Shown piece after piece: positions 26,813 to 36,628 of a stretch of 64,000 nt of DNA. Origin of the DNA: Alteromonadaceae bacterium BrNp21-10 (lineage in GTDB: Bacteria; Pseudomonadota; Gammaproteobacteria; Enterobacterales; Alteromonadaceae); assembly GCA_030418115.1 (NCBI GenBank), contig JAUHQD010000007.1, positions 124,001 through 188,000 of the forward strand, given 5' to 3'. The translations under genes were made by a program, and so were the position numbers. The notes under the pieces are model-generated. The model did no database searches. It was not told the DNA's origin and was given only the letters and a program-made list of their open reading frames with translations. How positions within the stretch are numbered: position 1 is the stretch's first letter; each line of letters starts with the position of its first letter.

Positions 26813-27468
26813 AGAGGGAATACTTAAAGTAACATAAATTTACGTATTATTTTGTTAATTTATAACATTTCGTTAGGTGAGTGCAATCGCTTTTAGTGAT
26901 TTGACGTTAAATAGTGGTTATTTAGAGGGGATAAAATTGCGTTGAGTTACAGAGGTATTAAAAAGCGGAATGATTAATAGTTGGTTTTACTGGCCTACTA
27001 TAATTGCCGGTGGCGCATTTTGAGGGCGAGTATGTTGGCAGGCACTGAGAAGCAGAGTTGAAGTAAAAAGGAGTACTAGAAAAAGGAGTACTAGAAAAAA
27101 GTCAGACAAATGATACAACCTTTGGCTATGACTATACGTGTTATTGTGGTCGTCAAAATAGTGGTTGAGGTAGTTTAGATCAACCTTTGCTATCTCCTTT
27201 TAAGCTCTATGCCTATTGAATCGCCCATTGCTGCTGGATTTATTCGGAATACCATTATTGATTGTACACATTGACTTACTTTTCAAATCACGGCTATTTC
27301 ACTGCTCCCCTGACATTGTGTGGAGATTAATGAAAAAATCCGCCCTTTCCACCATCACTAGTGTTTATAAGTTATGCACTGCAATGGTAGTGTGGTGCTG
27401 CAAAAAGGGTTAACTAGCCACTACACTTTGTTTTTTATAATTGACAGTTTTCTGTATTGAGGTTTTGC
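26813..27468. promoter_or_regulatory. 656-base divergent intergenic region
   Basis: This region separates the D-amino-acid operon (minus) from putA (plus) and should hold both promoters. It is AT-rich near the operon start. I see a tandem 15-base repeat at 27065-27094 and no convincing gene; a 65-codon open frame at 27216-27413 has no ribosome binding site or family resemblance. The PutA encoded here lacks its own DNA-binding domain, so a separate regulator would be expected to act here. Confidence 0.6.
27065..27094. repeat. Perfect tandem repeat, 15 bases x 2
   Basis: AAAAAGGAGTACTAG occurs twice head to tail, followed by another A-run. Each unit contains the palindrome AGTACT. Confidence 0.9.
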
Positions 27469-30400
27469 ATGTTGTTTAACGGTAATTTACTGACCGATTG
27501 TCCTATTCGCCAAAAGATCCGTGATTTTTACCGGATTGAAGAAAATCTTGCGGTCGACCATATTCTGCCAGAAGCAGAAGTCAATATGCGTGCCCGTAGC
27601 CGTGCGTGGGAGCGTGCGCGTACCATGGTGCTGCGCATTCGCAAAGAGCAAGAAGGCCATGGCGGTATAGATGCGTTGTTAAACGAATATTCGCTTTCAA
27701 CAGCCGAAGGCGTGGTGTTGATGTGTTTAGCCGAAGCATTATTGCGGGTGCCTGATAGTAAAACCCAAGATGATTTGATCCGCGACAAATTGTCTAAAGG
27801 CAACTGGACTCCCCATTTGGGTAACAGTGATTCAATGTTCGTCAATGCCTCCTCTTGGGGCTTATTGATGACCGGTAGCATGGTTAACTATGCGGATACA
27901 CGTCAAAAAGAAAACTTTGGCTTATTGAAAAAATTAGTAGGGCGTTTAGGTGAGCCGGTTATTCGTAAAGCAATGAATATTGCCATGCGGATTATGGGCA
28001 AGCAGTTTGTGATGGGCGAGACCATTGAAGATGCTGTAGAGCGTGCCCAAGATAAAGAACGCACTGGCTATGTATATTCTTACGATATGTTAGGCGAAGG
28101 AGCGCGTACAGCAGCTGATGCTGACGGTTATTTTGATGCTTATGCCAAGGCTATTGAAGTCATTGGCAAGGCTGCACAAGGTAAAGGTCCACGCAGAAGT
28201 CCCGGGATCTCGGTGAAGTTATCTGCCATCCATTCACGTTATGAATTTACTCATCGCGATCGGGTGATGGCTGAGATCCCACCTAAATTAAAACAGCTGT
28301 GTATGATGGCCAAGCAATACGATATTGGTCTGACCGTGGATGCTGAAGAATCAGAACGTTTAGATATTTCATTGGATATTATTGAAGCGGTATTTAGTGA
28401 TCCTGATTTAGCCGACTGGAGTGGGTTTGGTTTAGCAGTACAAGCCTATCAAAAGCGTGCGTTATATGTGATTGACTGGCTGCGAGCCTTAACTCAGCGT
28501 GTTGGTCGTAAAATGATGGTGCGTTTGGTGAAAGGTGCCTACTGGGATACCGAGATCAAAAATGCCCAGAAAGATGGCTTGGAACACTTCCCGGTGTTTA
28601 CCCGTAAATCTTCTACCGATGTGTCTTATCACGCTTGTGCTAACCGCTTGTTAGATTATCGCGATAGCATTTATCCGCAATTTGCTACCCATAATGCCTA
28701 CACCGCATCGGTGATTATTGAACTGGCCGGTGATGATAAAGAGGGTTTTGAATTCCAGTGTCTGCATGGCATGGGCGATACCTTGTATGATCAAATCGTG
28801 ACCGTAGATAACATTCAATGTCGTGTTTATGCACCCGTGGGTGACCATGAAGATTTATTGGCTTATTTAGTGCGCCGCTTACTCGAAAATGGTGCTAATT
28901 CTTCTTTTGTTAATGCCATTGTTGATGTGAGTCGCCCGGTAGAATCGCTGCTTGAAGATCCGGTAGAGAAAACCCAGCGCCTTAAACGTAAATATAATGA
29001 GCAGATCACCATGCCTTGTGATTTGTACGGCAGTGAACGCCAAAACTCTAAAGGCTTAGATTTAACCGATATTAATGCCATTTCTCCTTTAAAAGTAGCG
29101 CTGGATCGTTGGTTTAGAGATCATCAAATTAATGAGGAAAGTGTTCCCGAAGGAGCGCATGTGGTGCGTAACCCGGCTGATCATCAGCAGGTTATTGGTT
29201 ATCACCTTTTGGATGACGCTTCGCAGATGTTGGGAAAATTAGCTCAAGCGCAAGCGGCATTTGAAAGTTGGTCGCAAACCAATGTTAGTGAGCGTTCGAA
29301 TTTATTGCGTAGGACTGCGGATATTATAGAACGCCATATGGATGAGCTGATTGCTCTGTGTATTAAAGAGGCGGGCAAGATTACCCAAGATGGCATTGAT
29401 GAAGTCCGTGAAGCGGTGGATTTTTGTCGCTATTACGCCGCCAGAGCAGAAGAGCTAGCTGAAGATGATCGTCTGTTGCCGCGGGGCGTGGTGTTATGTA
29501 TTAGCCCGTGGAATTTCCCCTTAGCCATCTTTTTAGGCCAAGTTGCAGCTGCCTTAGTTACCGGTAATACGGTCATGGCGAAACCAGCGGAACAAACCTC
29601 ACTGATTGCATTGCGTGCCATTGAACTAATGGAATCGGTAGGCATGCCGGCCGGAATTGTGCAGGTTATTATCAGCCCAGGTGCCTTAGTTGGTGAAACC
29701 TTATTAGTTGATGATCGTATTAAAGCGGTGATGTTTACCGGCTCGACACAAACAGGCAGTTTAATTTCGAAAACTCTCGCTAGTCGTGGTGGTGAGCAAG
29801 TGCCATTAATTGGTGAAACCGGCGGCCAAAATTGCATGATTGTTGATTCAACGGCGCTGCCAGAGCAGGTGGTGGATGATGTCATTTCTTCCGGATTCCA
29901 AAGTGCGGGGCAGCGTTGCTCAGCATTGCGGGTGTTATTTTTGCAAGAAGACATTGCCGATGATGTAACGACCATGCTGATTGGCGCGTTGAAAGAATTA
30001 CATATTGGCGATCCGGCGCGTTTGACCACTGATGTTGGTCCTGTCATTGATAAAAAAGCTTTAGATGCACTCAACCTCCATGTGGAAGAGATGCAAGATA
30101 AAGCCACTTTATTGTACGAGTGCAAGATGGATAATGTACCTGAGAATTCAACATTTTTTGCGCCACGTTTGTATCAAATAAAGGATATTAACCTATTGCA
30201 ACGTGAAGTATTTGGCCCATGTGTGCATATTGTACGATTTAAAGCTGCAGATTTGCACAATGTGATTCACGCCATTAATTCGACGGGTTTTGGTTTGACT
30301 ATGGGCATTCATTCGCGGATTGAAGAACGTGCGGTGGAGCTGGCGAAATTATCCCGTGCCGGTAATGTGTATATTAACCGCAATATGATTGGTGCCATTG

Positions 30401-31269
30401 TTGGAGTGCAACCTTTTGGTGGTCGTGGTTTATCAGGTACCGGACCAAAAGCCGGTGGACCGAACTACTTGCCGCGATTAATGATTGAAAAAGCGACACC
30501 TAAAGTGGCAGAAGATGATTATGAGCCGGATCAAGATACGGCCTTACATAGTGATAAAACTGCGGAGCAAGAAGCCAAAATGTATATGCAGCAAGCGCAG
30601 AAAGCTGAATCAGATTGGCGTTTAAGCTCGCTGAATACGCGCATTTCAGCGGTGCGTCAATTGTTAGCTAAAATTGCCAATGTGGATATTGTTGATGAGC
30701 TTGCAGAGGATTTGAACCTAACCCTATCGACCGCTCGTAATCAGTTAACCAGCATTGAAAAGTATCTTAAAAAACCGCAACAACTGCCAGGGCCGACTGG
30801 TGAGTCCAATGTGTTATACATGGAGCCGCGGGGTATTTTGGTGTGTTTTGCCGATAAGAATGTGACCTTTGAATATTGGGCACTGTCAATTGTGACGGCA
30901 TTGGCGACCGGTAATGTGGTGATCTCTGTGGTCTCTGATTTATTCTATGAAGAGGCCATTGAGTTTAGGAATAAATTCATGGATACCGGCTCTGCAGCAG
31001 GGGTTTTTCAAGTTGCTAAATTGGCTCATTTAGAAGCCCTACTGCAAGAGTCTAATTTGGCTGGGGTGGTTATCGATAGTCGCAGTAAACGAAGTTCCTA
31101 CATTTCTCACAAATTAGCTCAACGTGAGGGGGCCCTTTTACCGGTGATTACTGCTGAGTATAACGATAACTTAATTCAGAGATTGCTAACCGAAAAAACC
31201 ATTAGTATTGATACCACTGCCTCTGGCGGTAATACCTCGTTAATGACCTTGGTTGAGGATGATGAATAG
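27469..31269 (+). CDS. putA: Bifunctional proline dehydrogenase / P5C dehydrogenase
   Basis: A 1266-residue PutA that oxidises proline to glutamate in two linked steps (FAD-dependent PRODH, NAD-dependent P5CDH with substrate channelling). The ATG at 27469 follows GAGG with six-base spacing; an upstream in-frame codon is not needed. PRODH domain, about residues 180-480: SPGISVKLSAIHSRYE and MVRLVKGAYWDTEIK. P5CDH domain, about 520-1015: ISPWNFPLAIFLGQV, MFTGSTQTG, IGETGGQN and SAGQRCSALR with nucleophile C817. The N-terminal ribbon-helix-helix of trifunctional E. coli PutA (1320 residues) is absent. A C-terminal extension from about 1030 has the aldehyde-dehydrogenase-like fold of long PutAs. 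The gene is monocistronic with its own terminator. Confidence 0.96.
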   Translation: MLFNGNLLTDCPIRQKIRDFYRIEENLAVDHILPEAEVNMRARSRAWERARTMVLRIRKEQEGHGGIDALLNEYSLSTAEGVVLMCLAEALLRVPDSKTQDDLIRDKLSKGNWTPHLGNSDSMFVNASSWGLLMTGSMVNYADTRQKENFGLLKKLVGRLGEPVIRKAMNIAMRIMGKQFVMGETIEDAVERAQDKERTGYVYSYDMLGEGARTAADADGYFDAYAKAIEVIGKAAQGKGPRRSPGISVKLSAIHSRYEFTHRDRVMAEIPPKLKQLCMMAKQYDIGLTVDAEESERLDISLDIIEAVFSDPDLADWSGFGLAVQAYQKRALYVIDWLRALTQRVGRKMMVRLVKGAYWDTEIKNAQKDGLEHFPVFTRKSSTDVSYHACANRLLDYRDSIYPQFATHNAYTASVIIELAGDDKEGFEFQCLHGMGDTLYDQIVTVDNIQCRVYAPVGDHEDLLAYLVRRLLENGANSSFVNAIVDVSRPVESLLEDPVEKTQRLKRKYNEQITMPCDLYGSERQNSKGLDLTDINAISPLKVALDRWFRDHQINEESVPEGAHVVRNPADHQQVIGYHLLDDASQMLGKLAQAQAAFESWSQTNVSERSNLLRRTADIIERHMDELIALCIKEAGKITQDGIDEVREAVDFCRYYAARAEELAEDDRLLPRGVVLCISPWNFPLAIFLGQVAAALVTGNTVMAKPAEQTSLIALRAIELMESVGMPAGIVQVIISPGALVGETLLVDDRIKAVMFTGSTQTGSLISKTLASRGGEQVPLIGETGGQNCMIVDSTALPEQVVDDVISSGFQSAGQRCSALRVLFLQEDIADDVTTMLIGALKELHIGDPARLTTDVGPVIDKKALDALNLHVEEMQDKATLLYECKMDNVPENSTFFAPRLYQIKDINLLQREVFGPCVHIVRFKAADLHNVIHAINSTGFGLTMGIHSRIEERAVELAKLSRAGNVYINRNMIGAIVGVQPFGGRGLSGTGPKAGGPNYLPRLMIEKATPKVAEDDYEPDQDTALHSDKTAEQEAKMYMQQAQKAESDWRLSSLNTRISAVRQLLAKIANVDIVDELAEDLNLTLSTARNQLTSIEKYLKKPQQLPGPTGESNVLYMEPRGILVCFADKNVTFEYWALSIVTALATGNVVISVVSDLFYEEAIEFRNKFMDTGSAAGVFQVAKLAHLEALLQESNLAGVVIDSRSKRSSYISHKLAQREGALLPVITAEYNDNLIQRLLTEKTISIDTTASGGNTSLMTLVEDDE

Positions 31270-31295
31270 CTCATTCATTAAGTGAATTTTACCAT

Positions 31296-31322
31296 AAAAG
31301 CCAGTCAGTTGACTGGCTTTTT
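31296..31322 (+). terminator. Rho-independent terminator after putA
   Basis: A perfect 12-bp stem (31296-31307 with 31310-31321) has a two-base loop; the T-run forms the end of the 3' arm. Confidence 0.85.
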
Positions 31323-31431
31323 ACTTTATTCAAAGCACCATTTATCAAAGGCTGTTTTTTCTGCAATTAATAGATGTACAATGAGAATAGATGCCGGAAA
31401 TTTTAGATCAATTTTATTCAAGGAAATATAA

Positions 31432-33420
31432 ATGAATTTATTACGGACAATCCCCGCTTTAGCCTTTTTAATACTAGGAACTGCATGCGGTGGCGGCGGT
31501 AGTGATGGTGGCGTTACAAATCCACCAGCAAGTAATATTAAACCGGCCGCTAATGCTGGTGCGGATAAAGTGGTAGATGAATTATCTTCCGTGGCGTTAG
31601 CTGGTAGTGGCGTTGATCCAGATGGCAGTATTAGTAGTTTTGCTTGGAGTCAAACAGCGGGCACTAGTGTCACAATCGAAAATGCATCTGCCAGTTCCGC
31701 AAGTTTTGTGGCGCCGGAAATAGAAGACGTTGAAGTTTTAGTATTCCAACTGCTGGTTACTGATAATAAAGGCGCTACAGCAAAGGATATCGTCGAAATT
31801 ACAGTAAATAATGTTAATAAGACACCCAATGCTATTGCAGGTACAGACCAATCTGCTGATGAAAATACTGGGGTTACTTTAATTGGTAGTGGTAGTAACG
31901 ATTCAGATGGGACTATCGTTAGTTATCAGTGGACACAAGTAAGCGGTATTCCGGTTATTTTAAATAGTGCCGATAGCGTAAATAGCCAGTTCGTAGCGCC
32001 ACCAGTAGACGCTGCCACTACACTTGAATTTAGTTTGACCGTTACTGACAATAAAGGAGCTACCGCTATTGACACGGTCTCTGTAACTGTTAACAACGTT
32101 GTCGTGCCAAATGTATCACCAATAGCTAATGCCGGTGATGATCAAACTGTTGATGAAAAAAGTGCGGTAATGCTAGACGGTGGTGGTAGTGATGCTGATG
32201 GTACTGTTGAATCTTATTCTTGGGTGCAAATGTCAGGAGTGGATGTTGAGTTAACTGATGCGGATACCCAAACCCTTTCTTTTGTTGCACCTAATATTGA
32301 GGAAGGTGGTGCAGACGTTACCTTAGTCTTTACATTGACGGTCACTGATAATGAAGGGGCAACCCATACTGATAATGTAACCGTATTTGTCACCGCATTA
32401 GATAATGTGGTGCCGTTAGTAGTGGCTGGCGAAGATCAAGCCGTGGAAGAACAAAGTAAAATTATATTGGTTGGCACTGCAGAAGATGCTGATGGTGAAA
32501 TTGTCGGTTATAGCTGGACTCAGACGGCGGGGCCAATGGCAGTATTGCGCAATCCTAAGTCCGATACCTTGACGATATTCGCACCCCATATCGACGCAAC
32601 AGAAGTGTTAACATTTGAGTTGACGGTAGAAGATAATGAAGGCGGCTTGGGCACCGATACCTTGGACATTACGTTGTCGCCATTAATTGCTGATTTTACT
32701 TTGGCAGGCGACGAGAAATTGGCCCGCTTTGCTATTGGTGATATCAGCGAATTTGATATTAATATCTACATTGAAGGAGATGAAAATATCGACGCTATTA
32801 GTGATGATGGTGTTTTCACGCGCAGTTACATTGAATCAACCAATCCACAAGAGCTACCGGATGGTAGTGATACCATTACAAAGCGTCTTTCATATGTAAT
32901 GAACACATTATCGGTGTCAACTACTCGCTATGAGGCTTATCAAATACCCGACGACAAAGCTAATCCGCGGGATGAGATTGGTATTTTTGAATATAATGCA
33001 GGTAAGGTTTATGCGTTAGGTTATTCCGATACCGGAGTCGATGGAGTCTCTGGAATGCTAGTACCGGGAGAGCCAGCTATTGGTTACGACCGTACAATAA
33101 CTTATATCAAGCATCGTTATGATTCAGATAGTACGGATGGAATCGACGATGCCAAAGATGTTGATGTGGTTCAAACTTTTAAAATTAACGAAACAGAAGT
33201 GGTAAAAACCGCGTTAGGTAACTTTGAAGCCTATAAATTACAGGTGAATTATACCGAAACGGATGATGACGAAACCGTAGACAGTCAGGTCGGTACTTAT
33301 TGGTTATATCCTGCACTAGGGATCATCAAAGCTGAGTTTACCCAAACTCTAGGTTCGTCCACACCAGTCTCAGAAACGGAATTACGCTATACGTTGAAAA
33401 CAACGACTTTAGCGCATTAG
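31432..33420 (+). CDS. Lipoprotein with four PKD-type repeats
   Basis: A 662-residue lipoprotein with lipobox LGTACGGGG and a glycine-rich linker. Four PKD/REJ-like immunoglobulin repeats of 92-98 residues follow (about 38-130, 133-225, 229-326, 330-415). Each opens with an ANAG-D-x-VDE type block (ANAGADKVVDE, AIAGTDQSADE, ANAGDDQTVDE, VVAGEDQAVEE), has a DADG or DPDG turn, and closes with LTVTDNKGAT or a variant. A C-terminal domain (about 420-662) is unrecognised. PKD arrays act as spacers or binding modules in surface proteins. It is very acidic, typical of calcium-binding surface proteins of marine bacteria. It stands alone between two terminators, so its partner is unknown. Confidence 0.82.
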   Translation: MNLLRTIPALAFLILGTACGGGGSDGGVTNPPASNIKPAANAGADKVVDELSSVALAGSGVDPDGSISSFAWSQTAGTSVTIENASASSASFVAPEIEDVEVLVFQLLVTDNKGATAKDIVEITVNNVNKTPNAIAGTDQSADENTGVTLIGSGSNDSDGTIVSYQWTQVSGIPVILNSADSVNSQFVAPPVDAATTLEFSLTVTDNKGATAIDTVSVTVNNVVVPNVSPIANAGDDQTVDEKSAVMLDGGGSDADGTVESYSWVQMSGVDVELTDADTQTLSFVAPNIEEGGADVTLVFTLTVTDNEGATHTDNVTVFVTALDNVVPLVVAGEDQAVEEQSKIILVGTAEDADGEIVGYSWTQTAGPMAVLRNPKSDTLTIFAPHIDATEVLTFELTVEDNEGGLGTDTLDITLSPLIADFTLAGDEKLARFAIGDISEFDINIYIEGDENIDAISDDGVFTRSYIESTNPQELPDGSDTITKRLSYVMNTLSVSTTRYEAYQIPDDKANPRDEIGIFEYNAGKVYALGYSDTGVDGVSGMLVPGEPAIGYDRTITYIKHRYDSDSTDGIDDAKDVDVVQTFKINETEVVKTALGNFEAYKLQVNYTETDDDETVDSQVGTYWLYPALGIIKAEFTQTLGSSTPVSETELRYTLKTTTLAH

Positions 33421-33450
33421 TTAGTTTAAAGGATAACTTAAGGTTATAAG

Positions 33451-33484
33451 AAAGGACTACGTTAGATTAAAGTAGTCCTTTCTT
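33451..33484 (+). terminator. Rho-independent terminator after PKD lipoprotein gene
   Basis: A perfect 10-bp stem (33451-33460 with 33472-33481) has an 11-base loop and ends in TTTCTT. Confidence 0.75.
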
Positions 33485-33558
33485 CGCTTAATTGAGGTTG
33501 CTATTTAGCTTCTGAATGGCGCTATGTACATGAATAACACCGAATATTTATAATTTAT

Positions 33559-33586
33559 TTGACTCCACCTATCAGCTGTATATAAT
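33559..33586 (+). promoter_or_regulatory. Sigma70 promoter of the cold-shock gene
   Basis: TTGACT (33559-33564) and a perfect TATAAT (33581-33586) are 16 bases apart. Transcription from here would give a 5' leader of about 145 bases, as long as the thermosensing leaders of cspA-type mRNAs. Confidence 0.75.
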
Positions 33587-33737
33587 TCCTTCAGCTTGAA
33601 AGTACGTTTTATATTTATGCAACACCATTTCGATGTCCTGTAGTTAGTGCTCGTCCTGTATTCATAAGTAATAGTAACACTTCTAGCAACACGCCCTAAA
33701 AAGGCACCAATTACTCTGAAATAAATAGGATATTATT

Positions 33738-33944
33738 ATGTCTACAACTACTGGTACTGTTAAATGGTTCAACGAATCTAAAGGTTTTGGTTTCATCGAG
33801 CAAGAGTCTGGTCCTGATGTATTCGCTCACTTCAGCGCTATCTCTGGTTCTGGTTTCAAAACTTTGACTGAAGGCCAAAAAGTACAGTTTACTGTTACTC
33901 AAGGTCAAAAAGGTCCTCAAGCAGAAAACATCGAAGCACTTTAA
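33738..33944 (+). CDS. Cold-shock protein (CspA family)
   Basis: A 68-residue single cold-shock domain that binds single-stranded RNA and acts as an RNA chaperone. The two nucleic-acid-binding motifs are present as [13 protein letters not shown] (RNP1) and VFAHFSAI (RNP2), with the C-terminal PQAENIEAL typical of CspA-like proteins. AGGA lies seven bases before the ATG. The gene has a long leader from a strong promoter and a strong terminator, so it is monocistronic and probably regulated by mRNA structure. Which csp paralogue it is cannot be told. Confidence 0.95.
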   Translation: MSTTTGTVKWFNESKGFGFIEQESGPDVFAHFSAISGSGFKTLTEGQKVQFTVTQGQKGPQAENIEAL

Positions 33945-34009
33945 TGTTGCTACAGATTGTTGGCTCCAAGGGCCTAATAATCTGATGTTTGTCTGAATAA
34001 AGAATTTTG

Positions 34010-34039
34010 AAGGGTAAGACCTAGGTCTTACCCTTTTTT
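34010..34039 (+). terminator. Rho-independent terminator after the cold-shock gene
   Basis: A perfect 12-bp stem (34010-34021 with 34024-34035) has a two-base loop followed by T6. Confidence 0.92.
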
Positions 34040-34054
34040 ATTGGTGTTGAAATA

Positions 34055-34293
34055 GATAACCTTAGTTCTGGATAAGTAACGCCTTACAGCACAGTTATTT
34101 TTGCCCCCCTCTCTGTGTTGCTCACTATGGGTTTAGAATGACTAAACAACATAGTGAGCACCTTGATATGAACATAAATACCAGCACTGTACCGAATAAA
34201 AACAGTATTAGTATTATTGAAAATAAGTAACCTATTGAAATATAAAATTATATTTACATTCTCGACAATTCTTATCCCGAACTGAGGTTAGTT
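34055..34293 (-). repeat. Dispersed palindromic repeat, copy B with terminal inverted repeats (MITE-like)
   Basis: Bases 34055-34147 match, on the minus strand, the repeat at 11641-11733. The other end (34271-34290) carries CTTATCCCGAACTGAGGTTA in plus orientation, so the 239-base interval is bounded by imperfect inverted copies of a roughly 20-base terminus. Near the centre is a stable hairpin (CTCACTATG at about 34121-34129 pairing with CATAGTGAG at about 34150-34158, plus GTTTAG/CTAAAC inside). The right terminus abuts the yaiI start codon and contains its ribosome binding site. No coding capacity is visible, and this accounts for most of the 349-base gap. Confidence 0.75.
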
Positions 34294-34752
34294 ATGAAAA
34301 TATGGGTTGATGCGGATGCATGTCCAACAATTATTAAAGATATTTTATACCGGGCTGCAGAGCGTACTGAAATTCTACTGACGTTGGTTGCCAATCAACC
34401 ATTGCGATACCCGCCATCGCGTTGGATTAAAAGTATTCAAGTTCCATCTGGCTTTGATGTCGCAGACGATGAAATTGTAAAACGGGTGGAAGTTGGTGAT
34501 TTAGTTATCACCAGTGATATTCCTTTAGCTGCCGAAGTGGTGGAAAAGCAGGGATTGGCACTTAATCCTCGGGGGGAGCTTTATACCCTTAGTAATATTC
34601 GTGCTCGTCTCAATATTCGTGACTTTATGGACACCATGCGCGCTAGTGGCATTAATACCGGTGGCCCTCCTCCCATCAGCCAAAGTGAACGTAAAAGCTT
34701 TGCTGACGAGCTAGATAAAGTATTAACTCAATATAAAAATAGCTTGAAATAG
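34294..34752 (+). CDS. yaiI: YaiI/YqxD family protein (UPF0178)
   Basis: A 152-residue protein of the YaiI/YqxD family, a NYN/PIN-like fold often suspected of nuclease activity but not characterised. It starts with the signature [18 protein letters not shown]. Further blocks are [28 protein letters not shown] and [23 protein letters not shown], with a C-terminal [19 protein letters not shown]. The invariant aspartates (VDADACP, DLVITSD) are present. Its ribosome binding site GAGG (34284-34287) lies inside the terminus of the repeat element, six bases before the ATG. The yebC-like gene follows after 83 bases. Confidence 0.92.
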   Translation: MKIWVDADACPTIIKDILYRAAERTEILLTLVANQPLRYPPSRWIKSIQVPSGFDVADDEIVKRVEVGDLVITSDIPLAAEVVEKQGLALNPRGELYTLSNIRARLNIRDFMDTMRASGINTGGPPPISQSERKSFADELDKVLTQYKNSLK

Positions 34753-34835
34753 AGCTGTGCACTTCAAAGATTGGGGTTAAATCGGTAGAATCAGCCGGTT
34801 ATTATTAACCCGCAATTGGATAAGAGAATAAAACC

Positions 34836-35558
34836 ATGGGTAGAAAGTTTGAAGTTCGTAAAAACGCAATGGCAAAAACCGCCGGTGCTAAGACAAAAGT
34901 ATATTCAAAATACGGCAAAGAAATTTATGTTGTTGCTAAAAGCGGCGGCACCGATCCTGTGGCCAATTTGTCATTACGTCGACTGATTGAAAAGGCTAAG
35001 AAAGATCAAGTACCTAGTCATGTTATTGATAGAGCAATCGAGAAAGTCCTAGGTGGTGGTGGCGAAGATTACTCACCAGCGCGGTATGAAGGTTTTGGTC
35101 CAGGAAATTGTATGGTAATTGTTGATTGTTTAACCGACAACAATAACCGCACCATTACCGATGTACGCAATTGTTTTACTAAAAATGGTTGTAAAGTGGG
35201 AGCTCAGGGCTCGGTTGCGCATATGTTTGATCATCAAGCAATATTCGTTTTTAAAGGTGATGATGAAGATGCCATGCTAGAGATCCTTATGGAAGCTGAT
35301 GTGGATGTCACTGATATTGAATGCGAAGAGGGTCGCATTTCTGTTGTTGCGCCCCATACTGAGTTTTACAAAGTAAAAACCGCACTGACTGATGCCATTG
35401 ATGGTCTTGAGTTTGATGTTGAAGAAATTACCTTTGAACCGCAAACCATGGCCAATATTGAAGGCGACGATATTGCCGTGTTCGAAAATTTCTTAGCTAT
35501 GCTCAATGATTGTGATGACGTGCAAGATGTGTATCACAATGCGGAAATTGCTGAGTAG
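34836..35558 (+). CDS. yeeN: YebC/PmpR family protein, YeeN type
   Basis: A 240-residue member of the YebC/PmpR/TACO1 family. These proteins bind DNA as regulators or help ribosomes through proline stretches. [15 protein letters not shown] at the N-terminus, [54 protein letters not shown] and a C-terminal [12 protein letters not shown] match E. coli YeeN closely, rather than the YebC subgroup that begins AGHSKW. It lies between yaiI and hemH; hemH starts 21 bases after its stop, so they are probably co-transcribed. Confidence 0.88.
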   Translation: MGRKFEVRKNAMAKTAGAKTKVYSKYGKEIYVVAKSGGTDPVANLSLRRLIEKAKKDQVPSHVIDRAIEKVLGGGGEDYSPARYEGFGPGNCMVIVDCLTDNNNRTITDVRNCFTKNGCKVGAQGSVAHMFDHQAIFVFKGDDEDAMLEILMEADVDVTDIECEEGRISVVAPHTEFYKVKTALTDAIDGLEFDVEEITFEPQTMANIEGDDIAVFENFLAMLNDCDDVQDVYHNAEIAE

Positions 35559-35579
35559 CAGCAACATTAAGGGCTAAAT

Positions 35580-36590
35580 GTGAAGTACATTGGTAATAAA
35601 ATTGACCATAAGCAGCAAAATAAAATAGGTGTTCTATTAGTTAATCTGGGAACGCCAGATGCCCCCACTAAGCCCGCGTTAAAACGTTATTTAAAAGAGT
35701 TTTTATCGGACCCGCGAATTGTTGAGCTGCCGCGTTGGTTGTGGTGGTGCATTCTCAATCTGGTTATTCTGAATTTCCGTCCCGCACTGTCTGCTAAAAC
35801 CTATCAGGAAGTGTGGACGGAAAAGGGCTCACCATTATTATTCCATCTTAATGAACAGCGCGATAAATTACGTGAGGCTTTTGCTGATAACAGTAATGTG
35901 GTGGTGGAATGCGCTATGCGTTATGGCTCGCCAAGCATTGCTGATGTGTTACTGACAATGCAACAACAAGGCGTCGGTAAACTACTCGTATTACCTATGT
36001 ATCCGCAATATTGTGCCGCAACTACTGGGTCGACTTTTGATGCCATCGCCAGTCAGTTTTGCCAGCAACGTTGGTTTCCAGAGCTACGCTTTATTAATCA
36101 ATATTTTGATGATGCGGGTTATATCGATGCCATGTGTCAGCAAATCGAAGACCACTGGCAAGAGCATGGTCGTTCACAAAAATTGCTGTTTTCCTACCAT
36201 GGCATTCCGCAAGCATTTGTCGATAAAGGTGACCCCTATCAATTGCAGTGTCTGCAAACATCCAAGCGTATCGCCTTACAGCTAGGTATTGCTGAGTCGC
36301 AATATATCACCACATTTCAATCGCGGTTTGGCAAAGAGCAGTGGCTAACGCCCTATACGGATATGACCTTAAAGCAACTGGCCCAAGAGCAAATAAAATC
36401 GGTACAAGTGGTGTGTCCTGGATTTTCTGCGGACTGTATTGAGACCATTGAAGAGATTGGTATTGAGAACCGTGATTATTTTTTACAAGGTGGTGGCGAG
36501 AGTTTTCAGTATATCCCAGCACTTAATGGCACTCCCACCCACATTTCAGCACTTAAAACGCTAGTTGCAAAACATATTTCACATTGGTGA
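35580..36590 (+). CDS. hemH: Ferrochelatase
   Basis: A 336-residue ferrochelatase that inserts Fe(II) into protoporphyrin IX, the last step of haem synthesis. The start is GTG at 35580, with AAGGG six bases upstream. Family blocks: GVLLVNLGTPDAPT, YLKEFLSDPRIVELPR, EVWTEKGSPLL, AMRYGSPSI, LPMYPQYCAATTGS, LLFSYHGIPQ with the metal-binding H207, TFQSRFGKEQWLTPYTD, and VVCPGFSADCIETIEEI with the conserved Glu. Several C-terminal cysteines typical of [2Fe-2S] ferrochelatases are not evident. The following GGDEF gene begins near its stop codon. Confidence 0.96.
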   Translation: MKYIGNKIDHKQQNKIGVLLVNLGTPDAPTKPALKRYLKEFLSDPRIVELPRWLWWCILNLVILNFRPALSAKTYQEVWTEKGSPLLFHLNEQRDKLREAFADNSNVVVECAMRYGSPSIADVLLTMQQQGVGKLLVLPMYPQYCAATTGSTFDAIASQFCQQRWFPELRFINQYFDDAGYIDAMCQQIEDHWQEHGRSQKLLFSYHGIPQAFVDKGDPYQLQCLQTSKRIALQLGIAESQYITTFQSRFGKEQWLTPYTDMTLKQLAQEQIKSVQVVCPGFSADCIETIEEIGIENRDYFLQGGGESFQYIPALNGTPTHISALKTLVAKHISHW

Positions 36591-36628
36591 AAATAGATTC
36601 TCATTATTTAGGATGGAAGACGCAAGTC

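Noticed and set aside
27216-27413. A 65-codon open frame in the putA upstream gap
   Set aside because: No ribosome binding site, non-ATG start and no recognisable protein feature; more likely regulatory DNA.
29433-30125. A 230-codon open frame antisense to putA
   Set aside because: It lies wholly inside the P5CDH domain coding region on the other strand, has shadow-like composition and no ribosome binding site.
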